NCBI GenBank assembly: GCA_963920705.1
Contig: OY987238.1
Location: 13,510,183-13,574,182 of the forward strand
From: Odiellus spinosus
Taxonomy: Eukaryota; Arthropoda; Arachnida; Opiliones; Phalangiidae
Length of the DNA: 64,000 bases
Reading direction: 5' to 3'
This document shows positions 12,501 to 24,500 of this stretch, piece after piece. How positions within the stretch are numbered: position 1 is the first letter of the stretch; each line of letters opens with the position of its first letter. Position numbers and translations under genes: made by a program. Below the pieces are notes generated by a model. It did no database searches. It saw nothing but the letters and a program-made list of their open reading frames with translations, and was not told where the DNA came from.

Positions 12501-15500
12501 TAGAATACTTTTCCAGCTAATGAAACTTAAAGTTTCGTTGTTGATTTTGTAGCGCGAACCTTCGTGATGAGAACCTGGAAACTGTTCGTCTTCTTCCGGA
12601 ATAATTGCTTTCCCATTTCGGGACCAAACGAACGAAACTAGTGGATAACCCTCGGCCAAACACGTTAGTTTAGCAGTGTCCCCGTTAGAGGCCGCCACTG
12701 ACGATGGCGAGGAGTCGCGAATCAGTCGAGGAACGACTAGGAAATATCCCAAATATGCCGGTCCTAACTATACCTTTCGATGTTTCCAAGTTTGTTTTAG
12801 AAAGATAGGCTTACATTTAACGAAGAGGTTCGTGGATTCGACGCTTTCTTGACCCACCCCGTTGTAAGCGACGCAGAGAAAGGTGCCAGTGTCCGTTCTG
12901 GTAACGTTGGCAAGAGTGAAGAAAGAACTGCCTCGAATACGAACCTCTTTGGTCCTACTCATATCATATCCGTCTCGTTTCCATTTTACAGTCTCGTCGT
13001 TCATTGGATGCCCATCAACGTGACATTCCAAGTACGCGGTTTCACCTTCGAGCAACGCCATGCTCGGAGTAATCTTACGAATTTTTGCCGGATCTTAAGA
13101 ATAAATATTAAATTGAGTTTTAGGCTTTTAGCCTATCAAGGGACTTAACAATGTGATTTAAAACTTCGTTAGGCTTAGCAATGTGGATTAAAACTTCGTT
13201 AGGCTTAGGAATGTAGTTGAAAACTTCGTTAGGCTTAGCAATGTTGATTAAAACTTCTTTAGGCTTAGTTTTGTGGTTTAAAACTTCGTTAGGCTTAGTT
13301 TTGTGGTTTAAAACTTCGTTAGGCTTAGAAATGTGGTTTAAAACTTCGATAGGCTTAGTTTAGTTGGGTTTCCAGAACCATCACGTTAGATTTTTTACTA
13401 ACTCACGTAAAACGTCAATGCGGAAGGTGACGTTGGTGGATCCTTCTGTATTTGTAGCTTGACAGGTATAGCTAGCTGTATCATCTTTAGATACTCTGAG
13501 CATGTGCAGAATGGGTCCTTTGTAAACCGTTCGGTATTCGCTATCCCGTCCCAAACTATCCCATACTTCGTTACGGGAACCGTCTTTCAATTCGCTGTTG
13601 GCTTTGTACCAGACGTAATTGATGTCCGAAGGGTTCCCAATGGCAGTGGCGTTCACGATGGCGCTTTTACCTTCAGTGATGTTCAAAACCCGAGGAATGT
13701 TGGCTAGAAATCTAGGTTTAACTGCGATCCGTCAACAAACAAGTATTTTTAAATTTTTAACACCTTAAGGAAGTTAATACCACGGTTTGGTACTTACACT
13801 TGACTTCTATGTAAAGATTGTCCTCGAGTACTGATCCGACGTATTGATTACTCGCGCGACAAGTAACTTTGGCGCCATTTTCGTTGGAAGAAACGTTTAT
13901 CCTTAAGACACTTCTGGTGGACATTCCTCCATACTCGGACAACGTCGATTCTTCGGACGTGACCGCGACGACATTGTCGTTTTTTAGCCACGTTATTGTG
14001 GCTTCAGGATTACTGCTACCAACCTCGCAAAATACTTGTACCTGTGATATTTTACTTCCGTTATCTTGTATGGAAAAAAAGTTAGTCTAGTAACAATTTA
14101 CTTACCGTTTCTCCGACACTGGGATGAGTAGGTGAGATGGACATACTGATCGTTTGTGGTGAAACTGTAGAATATTAAATATGTGAAGTGAGTGTTATTA
14201 ATTAAACTAAAAATATACTTACAATAGACACGAGTGGTAATTGTGGTCTCTATTGGTTTAGGAATGGCCGGATTTATGGCCTGGCAACGATAAGTAGCTC
14301 CATTGTCACTCGCTTGAACACGATACAGGAGCTCATTTGTCACGGTTGAAGACGAAACGCTTACCGAACCCTGCAACTAACGCGACACAGAGACCCGAGA
14401 AAAAAAATCACAATTACTTTCAAACTTTGAGTAAAACCTGATCAATTCGTTGAACAAGGACCTTGATAAGACCTAATCGGACATTGCTACAAATAAAACT
14501 AACCATTAAGTACTTGAAATCATACTTTTATGTTAAGTTAGGACTGAATTACCCTAAAAATTCTATTTTATCTGGTAATTTAGATGTATTTAACCAATTA
14601 AATGAAATTACGCTTAGAATAATGTTGAAAGTACTTACTTCAATACTCCCTTTCCACCAAGTGAGGGCGGCCAATGGATTTCCTCCGCTCGATTGACAAA
14701 GTAATCTTTGCAATTCTCCGGCCAAAATATGTTTCCCTTCGTGATAACCGGTTATATTGGGTTTACCAGGTGGATCTGATTACGTTATTGTCAACGTAAT
14801 TAGAAAAATATACTGTTCAAAGTAATCGGTTTAAACAAGAAGGACTGGTCAATTTATCACGATTACGTAATATGGGTTTTCAATTTTCTCAATTTTTTCA
14901 TATTTCTCATATTTCTCAATTTTCTCAATCCTAATCGTAATCAGAGTAATCAATGCGTAATCCTAATCTTAAATAGCGTAATCTTTGCATAATATCTCTA
15001 ATACTAATTAGCATAATCCCCCTAATCTTAAATAGCGTAATTCATTGAGTAATCCATCTAATCCTGATTAGCGTAATCTTTGGGTAATCCCTCTAATCCT
15101 AATTAGCGTAACCTTTGGGTAATCCCTCTAATCCTAATTAGCGTAATCTTTGGGTAATCCCTCTAATACTAATTAGCGTAATCTTTGGGTAATCCCTCTA
15201 ATCCTAATTAGCGTAATCTTTGGGTAATCCCTCTAATCTTAATTTAAATAATATTTAAGTAGTGAGTTTAATCTTCGCGTGATATCATCAGATAGTAATC
15301 GGTGACCAGGTCCTGGCTTAAACCTTAACCAGAAGATAACAAATTTAACAAACTTACGAAGAACATTAAGCGTAGATGATTTGACCAAAGTTTCCCCTAA
15401 TTTCTCGCTAGAAGCGTGACAAGTGAATGTTTTCGAGGGTGGGTCCTAAAACAATAGCGATCTTTAAATTTAAAAGGCTTACTTTTCCATTATAGAAAGT

Positions 15501-18500
15501 GACACACGGTTATGACGCGAATCTTTCCTTAATCGTTTCTGGTTTAAAATTGATAGTTTACCTGCCTGTTAAGTACAACTGACACGTTGGAAGACGTCAC
15601 CCAACCGTGTTGACCGGATTCCTCGACCGTTTGCATCGAGACAACCGGTCTACCATCCACGATCCAGTAGATCTCCGATGGCGGGTTTGAAGGGGAACTA
15701 GTACACGTCATAATGACGCGATCTCCGATTATCGCTTCAACTGGTCCACTTATCGTGATTTTGGAAGGAGCGTCTACGTAACGAAGACTCGAAAATTAAA
15801 TACTTCTCCAAGGTTATTTCAAGGTTAAAGAAATGAACAATGTTCGGAGGAAAATGTGGTGATTAAAAAATCACTGTTGTTAAATTGCATTCTCCTTTTA
15901 AGAAGTTACTTACATTGTACTTTAAGTAGTGTAGTTGCCACCAGGGGTCTGGCTGTGACTGCATTTTGCACTTCGCACCGATAGACGATGTTGTTATCGT
16001 TACGTTCGACGGTCATGGTATACGAGTTAGAGGTGACTCTATCGGCGGTGGTCGATGTTCGATCGATGACCACGTCACCCCTGTACCACAACATGGTGGG
16101 AGGAGGATTTCCTCCCCGCGACGAGCATGTCAAAGTGATCTTTTCACCCACTTGAACCACGTCACCGTCTTTGTAACCTTGTATCTCGGGAGCGCTAGGC
16201 GCGTCTACGCAAGTACAAGTACACGATTTTTCCTGCAACTTTAATTCAGCTGTTTTCGTTAAATTTCGTTACTTACGAATAATGCTAATAACAACCGCGA
16301 CCTTGAGTGGAACTTTAAGGGCGGCGTGAGACGCCTCGCAACCGAAACTAACTCCTTGGTCCTCCAAACGAGCGAATAACGTCAAAGTACTGATCGTCGT
16401 TCGTCGTCTTCCACGGGCTTTCTCTTCTTCATTTACGTGGTAACTTCCTACACATTAAGATACGTACCGGACCAACATTATAATAAAAATATTCCTGGAG
16501 TTGCTGTTAATTACAATTTCTATTCACAAATGTCCATCACTCGAGTGAGATAAAACTTTGACCAAGATAAGTAAGCTTGACATGCAAGATAAATAACGAT
16601 TAACGCCAGGATAATATTAAACTTGACGTTGTGGGTAACTTAGACTATGAGGTAATTATGAACGTGTGGGTAACTTAGACCATGAGGTAATTGTAAACAT
16701 GAGGTAACCTTGACGATGAAGGAATTCTAAAGTTGATGGTAATACCCTTGACCATGAAGGTAATTTTGAACGTGAGGGTAACTTTGACCATGATAGCAAT
16801 TATGAATGTGAGGGTAACTTAGACCATGGGGTAATTGTAAACGTGAGGTAACCTCGACCATGAGGGAATTGTAAACTTGAGGGTAAGATTGAACTTGAGG
16901 GTAAATTTGAAAGTGAGGTAACTTTAACTGAATGTTAGAATAAATCTGACAAATAATTTGAACAATTTTTGGATAATATGTTGTATCTTCAATGTTAGCC
17001 GTCAAAGTTGGATGTCAGATTAGAGGATCAATAATAAAATGAATTTGAGTGGAATACCAAACCTCCGGGGCGTATCTCGTCGCCATCTCGGAACCATTTG
17101 AGTCTGGAAGCTGGTCGACTTTCGTGCGCCCGACAAATCAGAGTGATTCTCTCTTCTTCTTGTATGGGAACTTGACTACCATTTGCGAAATGTCGAATTT
17201 CTAAGCGTTTCGGAGGCACTGAAATAGTTTCCATAATCACTGACAAGTCAAGAAAAAAATAAAAAGTTAAAATAATTACTACCTAAAACGGTCAAATGAG
17301 ACTTGGCTCGGATTGGTTCCATGTCTTCCGCCGGACCAACCTGTTAAGTACGCGACTAAATTTTACTTACTTAAAATGGACAAGGAAAAATTAAGTAATT
17401 TTTTATTCGAGTATCAAAACATTTGTCTAAATTGTGCCAAAAGGAAAGGTAATTAATAGGAGAACCACCGACCAATCAAAAGACTCCAATTTATACCTTT
17501 GACTTCGTAAAATATCCGCGACACGCGCTGTCGTAACCACGCGATTGTGCGCGTGACGATTCAAAGAGTGAAGGCCGCAGCACGTGTCGCGGGGATTTTA
17601 ACAAATCAAAGATACAGGGGCGTCTTCTGATTGGTTGGAGGTTCCCATTTTAAATGAATTAGACAAAATCAGAAGGTTTCCGGCTTTTTGTACGATTAAT
17701 ATACATTTCCCGAATGTTTTACTACGCAAACCTGTCTTATTTTTAAAAGCAGAATTAATAAGTAAATTTTCCTGTTCACCTTCCCTTTAAAAACAGACTA
17801 CTTTATAATGCCTGGTTTTAGTAGTTTAGTGTTTACGCGAGTTACCCTTATCTCGAGGGATTTGAGACGAAACTAAACTTAAACTTATTATTAAATCATT
17901 AGCATCTATACACGCGTATTATAAATAATCAATATATAAACTTTGAATTATATAAGAAGATGTAAGATTAACTTACTTGGCACTGAAATTCCCCTTCGTC
18001 TTCTAGTTGAACGTGTGATATAATCAGATTAAAAATCCCTCTGCTTTCATTGGTTACCATCTTATAACGAGGATATCCAGGAATGTTAGCCTCAAACCCT
18101 GAAAAGACAAAATTAAAATTAAATTTTGGTAAGACTTACTAATATTACGCGTCAAAATGCAAAATCTTTTCGCCAACTACACTTAGATTTAATTTAGTAT
18201 TATTAGAGACAACTTAAAATTAAGAATGAAGTCGAAATTAATTATATTTCAAAATAGGGCTACACTTTAAAGGTTATGTTTATGGCTAGGAGATTCTAGA
18301 GAAAAGTTACGGCCATTTTATGATAGGGGTAATTTTTGGGTTTTTGTTCGATTTCCATCGAGTGGCGAAACATCTAAAAGCCAAAGATACAGTGGAGTTC
18401 TCCTTTTAATTGAACGCTAAAATCATACCGAATGTTAAATAATAATAGTAGAATCGATAAAAAAAAATCATTTTTATACTTCATATTCCCTTTAAAAATA

Positions 18501-21500
18501 AAAAAATCATACAAAACAAAAGCACTTTAAAATAAAACACGTATTCTTCAAACGAAAACAAGCAGCTTATTTCTCAAGGGTATTCAAAATTTACATAGAG
18601 AAAATTTCCCTATAGTTTTTTGAAAAGAATAGAATAATTAAAATTGGGAGCTTGATCTCTCACAGGGATCGTAACTTTCATTTTTTTTTATCAAACTAAT
18701 TTTTTCTCTGTATGAAATTTAATATCGTGTATTCATTCGCCGTAGTATTCTCTAAACTGTCAACTTATCTTGAACAATAGAAGAATCGGCACTAAAATAT
18801 TTCCTTATCTTTTCTGGATGTATAAGTACCTTCCCGAGATAAAAAAATAACAGGAAAGAAGAAATATTTTCCTTAAAGGGAGGATGCAACCTAAAAACAA
18901 GTGATTTTTTATCGATTCCTTATTGTTTAAATAGGCCCAATCCACTATTTAAAAAATTTACAAACAAATATTAAACATGGAGGTCCTGTTTTCCTCGCGT
19001 GTAAGGTCTAGCGACCAATCGCGCGCGACGTAAGTCTCGTGGAGATCTCGCGTGAACGACGGGCCTTCGCTCATTGGTGGCTAGACCTTACACGGACGCG
19101 ATTCAGGATCTCCATGAATCCCGCTAAGCCTATTTCCAGGGTAAGTTTTAAATTTATTTCTAGTTTAATATTTGTAAACTTTTTATCGGTGGATTAGGCA
19201 TATTTAAACGATAAGGAATCGATAAAAAATCACTTGTTGCATTCTCCCTTTAAAGGCCTAGGATTTCTTCCCCCTGTTTCACTGGAAGTGGGCTAAATCT
19301 CACGAATTCAACACGACTTCAGGCCCAATAATCTTCCAAACAACTCACCAAGTGCAAAAGTGTTTATTACTATCAGCAAAGGTATAAAAATGTAATTTAA
19401 TATTAATTTAAATTTGTAAAATATCGTGAGACTTTTTCTTTTAAAACATTGTCACGCGGGGCATTTTCTTCATCAAGTCGTGTGGGATAGAAAAAAGCCG
19501 AAATCGATTTCGTAACGAGCGCGCGTGGAAAACCGATATTTTAAGCTTTTTTGATATAGCCTACCCTTCCCTTTATGAGCTTCGGAGGTTCGCGATTCAT
19601 TCCACCTTTATTTGGCAACGCGTACGAAGCCTACAACTACGAGTAATCTTTATATTTTTACTCCTAGAACTCAAAAGAACCTATCGGAGTTTGGTGTAGA
19701 TTCAAGGTGAAAAATGGACTATCTTCCAAGCAATTTACCTCACTCTAACCATGGAGCCAGCTAGGGATCAATGCTTATATCAGTATCTAAACGGAATTTG
19801 AACCATCAGAGCTATGTAGCTATAGAGAAACATTAGATAGGGAGGGAATAGTTCCAAGAAACGCTTTACTACACTAGATTTATATCGGTAACTTAAGTAC
19901 CGGCACGTTGAAGTATATATATAGCTAATATACTTGTAGGAAGTGGTGTTCGGAACCTTTTAGACACCCATGCATAGTCCCAAACCTCATGCAGGCAATC
20001 GTTTCTCTTTTTCACTTAAAAAACTTTATTTCCCAAGCGATCTAAAAGTATCACGATCCTTAAGACCTCTATGTAGTTTAAAATGTTCATTTTATTTGCC
20101 CCCAATAAAGGGAAAATATATCCTAGTTATTTTTAATGGACTTGAACTCATAAAATGTGTGCGTTAACTAGAGGTCGAAATTCGTATAATTTTTATTAAT
20201 TGGATAAAATCTAATAAATTCTGATGTATATTATCCGTTTGATTAAATTGAAATTCGAAGATAATTTAAAAAACATAATCCATATCCGTTTTTATCCAAA
20301 AATTGCCTTATCTTAGAATATTATCCATTGCGTTATACGTTCGGATAAAAATTTACTTCAAAATTTATTTTCCCTGAAAAATAACGAATAAAAAGATGAT
20401 TTAAAATCTTATCGTTTTATTTCTATTCTTCGAATTAAAAGTCAATTTGAAATATTGTTTCTTATATTTTAAGACTAATTCTGGAAACGCGAATGTTTCT
20501 TATCCATCGTTATACGTTTGAATACGAGTAATTTATAGATAGATAAAGCGGCGAAGGCTTATCTTCGGGTAAACCTTATACGTTTAACAATTATACGAAT
20601 ATACAAATTTCATTGTTTTAGTTACAATTTATCCGAAAATAAAATAACTGAAAATATACGAATAATGGAAGATAATGGATCGAGCTCTAGTTTTTTATAC
20701 ATTAACTTCTACCGTGAATCTAATAATAATGAAGGTTAAGAAAAAGGTGGTAAAAGTTTGAAAATTGGTTGGAAATAGTTTGAAAAGGTTGAAAAATGTT
20801 TTTGGAAAAGATGGGAAAAACCTTAATATCAATGGAAAACATGAAAAACTAATTTTAAATATAAAACTTACCTAATAAAAAGCCATCTTTACTCCATTGT
20901 ACAGCGCCAGCTCTGTTTCCAACGTGACATTGCAATTCTATCGTTTGACCTTCGGTTATTTCCAAATCTACCGGTTTTACTCGAAAATACTGTCTCGAAC
21001 TGAAACCTGAAATGAAAAATTTATAAACAAAATTTTAATTATAAACTTGATTTTATATTTTTGTTGGTTTTCAAATCAAAAATAGTCGTAAGAGGATTAA
21101 AAATCTGTCCAATGACTACGAAGCAATAGAATTAATGAATTCAAGGGTGAAAAGGTGTCAACTTGCTTTATATTTTAGAGAGGACCTCCAATGCCTTTGA
21201 GTAAAGACAAACAAAACAAAGCACGGGTTTAAAAGTGAGGCTGTTACGAATTTTGATGAACTCCAAATGGAAATTGAGTGATATTTTCGGGTTGATCGTT
21301 AAAAAACGATTCAAAATATATATACATATGTCATAGAACAAAATTACAGCGACACTAAAAAATACATATTTTATAATCACCATTTTCGAAATTTTTAAAA
21401 TAAAATAGTATCCTAGTATGATAAAACTAAAAATATAATCCAAAGAAATTAGAAAAAAAACATGGTGACAGCTTCCCTTTAAAGTTTACACACTTAAAAC

Positions 21501-24500
21501 ACTAGTTTTAATCCTAATCTCTTTTGGCGGGTCGTCCTTTATATTTTAGGACAGCTTTCGGTTCAAAAGAGAGTTGTTTCAAAAATTTACAAATTTATTC
21601 ACTTAAGTATCAAGACAGGAGATTAACCTGGAAGCTGTGAAATTTTACTGGAGAATATTGGAGGTTTAACAATTTAATTTAAACCTTAATTAGTTCCCCA
21701 AGGAGTGGTTCGACTAACGTAACAACTATTTCAATATTTCACCATTGGGACCACTATATATATATAAAAATTTGGATGAAAATATAGAAAAATAAAAAGT
21801 TTAAAATAGATTTAAACTAAACTAAAAAAATATACTTTTTCTACATCTTGTATTTTCTAAAATGGTTTATATATACGCGGAATAATACACTGTATCATAT
21901 CCCATAGATATTAAAATAGTTTTAGAAAACTCGTCTTGTAAAGTCTCCGAGTATAAACACTGGGTTTGTTTTGGTTTCAATAAATGTAGGAGTAAAGCTC
22001 GTGTCTATCTCTAAAGTGATTTACTTCGTCATAAAGAAGACCTTCTAACTCGGTATTTATTGAAAACTCGAAAGGATTCGGGTGTATTGTATGGTCGGTC
22101 GCTTTTCTCTCGGACGATTTATCATTTTGGCGAACGGGGCATTATTACCGAGAGGACGGAAAACAATTCTTTTTCCCCCATTTCCCCTCATCGTTCGACG
22201 ATAATCAAGCAATGGTGGATAAAGCTGCAAGGCTCCGGAGTTATTCTAATAGTCAAGTCTCACGAAAATATTTCTTTCTTGACGATTATTTGGGCCCATT
22301 TTATTTCAGTAGCTATAGTTATCTTTCAAGAGTAGCTTTTTAAAACAATATTATATTTAAAGTAATCTACAGAACATCTTTTTAATAGTGTTTTCGGTTT
22401 TAACCTATTGGATCATCACGAAAAGATATGGTAATTTTAATATATAACTAAAATTTGACTTTGGGAACATATGATTCTTTCGGGGGCCTAATATCTTTCC
22501 TGAGTTGCTTACACGGTTTTATTAATTTTTAGTTTAATAATTAGAGCCTCCTCTTTCTAATGGTGCTTTTGGTTTAAATCTAGGGGCCAGGGGTGAAAAG
22601 ATATGACCATTTTTAGATGAACCAAAACTAGAGATCGGGGTTTGGACAAGAAATTTCTGATTATTTTGACTTTATTCATAATTAATCCAATGTAATCGCG
22701 AATAATTTTCCGATTATTTTTTATGATTAACTGATTAACTGATATTTGTGGATTATTTTGTCCAAACCCCGATCTCTAACCAAAACCCATACATTTAAAA
22801 ATCATCCCTTTCATTTAAATTAAATTGCAATGTATATTATTATTAGTTTTATCCATGCCCTTTAATATGTTCTGTCTTGTGTGTCGCTTTATCCTAGTTT
22901 TGACCATTGTTTCATGGCGTCGGACTCAACGAGCCAGTTCTCTAGGGATAACAAGGAGCTTTGGAAGGTGGCTATCACTCTGTCTCTCTCGTACCAAAAT
23001 AAAAGGAGTTTCTGTTTCAAACCCTATAATCAAAAAGAGGATCATCTTTCTATCTCTCTTCTTTCAATTAGGGCTATCGTGGCTTCAACTAGGAAATTAA
23101 GACGAAACAACAAATCTCAGCTTTACGAAGGAACATGCAACGCGCGTTTACTAGAATTTCTCTTAAAGGTAGAGTGAAAATAAAGTTTGAAAAACAAAGC
23201 AGCTTTCAAATATAAAATTCGACCAATCATATTATTTCAGCCTTCAAGAGATCTTGTAATTTCCTCGCCAACTCGGCGAGGCTCAACCAATCTGAAGAGG
23301 TTTCTAATAATTTGAACATTTGATCAGTTAAGCCTAATTTAAGCCTACAATTTCATCGTCACCTTCCCTTTAAGATCTTTAATTTTCCGCGACAATTTTG
23401 CTAGTAAGACAATTTCGCGTTAATGGAAGGAATTTGCGGTGGTTTATCGTATCTGGTGTTTTTCAAGACAATTCGGGTTTAATCGGGTTTTAGACTGTAA
23501 TTAAGTTAATTAAGTTTAGAATTAAGTTAGAGATAAGACATATAATTAGATAAAAATGTCATTTACTATAAGTGCGTGATTATTTTTCATTTTTATCTTA
23601 CTTAAAATATTAGATAATTGCTTTGTAAGCTACTTCTAAATATACCTAAATAAATATACCTTAATTACGTTGTTGCAACCTTGAAAAGAACCAGAATCTT
23701 AAGCCTAATTATTTTCTTATATGAGAATAAGACCTTTCTTTAGTCTTAAAGGGAGAATGCAACCTAATTACAAGTGATTTTTTATCGATTCCTTATCGTT
23801 TAAATAGGCTTAATCCACCGATAAAAAGTTTACAATACAAATATTAAACTAGAAATAAATTTAAAACTTACCCAGAAAATAGGCTTAGCGGGATTGATGG
23901 AGATCCTGAATCGCGTCCGTGTCAGGTCTAGCGACCAATGAGCGAAGGCCCGTCGTTCACGCGAGATCTCCACGAGACTTACGTCGCGCGCGATTGGTCG
24001 CTAGACCTGACACGCGAGGAAATCAGGAGCTCCATGAATCCCACTAGGCCTATTTTCAGGGTAAGTTTAAAATTTATTTCTAGTTTAATATTTGTTTGTA
24101 AATTTTTTAAATAGTGGATTAGGCCTATTTAAACAATAAGGAATCGATAAAAAATCACTTGTAATTAGGTTGCATTCTCCCTTTAACACGGTTAGAAAAA
24201 GGTGTAAGCTGATAAATCGAATACGAAATCATTAGCGGTCCATATATGGGTTTATCAATCAATTTATCACGTGGCCTGTAACACCCCGAAGCATTATAGG
24301 TCTTATTTTCTCTTTGGGCCTCCTTTGCGGCGATTCAAAGAAGTAAAGATTCCGCGCGATAAACCTCGAAAAATCTTTCGAGAATTCGATCCTTAAACAC
24401 TTTTCTGCAAGCGGATCCAGATCTCCGCTTTATAGATGGTTTTTGTGGCGGTCTACTAGCCGACCTGTAAGGCGGGCTGACCACTTACCAAAGGGACAAG

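Noticed and set aside
12849-13148. Plus-strand ORF over the Ig exons
   Set aside because: Shadow of exon 15; the minus strand shows the Ig cysteines and tryptophan.
13147-13368. TTAGGC-containing repeats considered as interstitial telomere
   Set aside because: The unit is 30 bp with TTAGGC only as a part; there is no run of TTAGG or TTAGGC.
16205-16238. Upstream extension of exon 7 (KSCTCTCVD) and an acceptor at TTGCAG
   Set aside because: Entering at that acceptor in the phase set by exon 6 meets a stop codon; acceptor TTGCGTAG restores the nephrin-like Ig3 start.
18877-19249. piggyBac assignment for the TTAA MITEs
   Set aside because: TTAA target sites fit, but the AGGG terminus does not match the usual piggyBac ends and no transposase is present, so the superfamily was left open.
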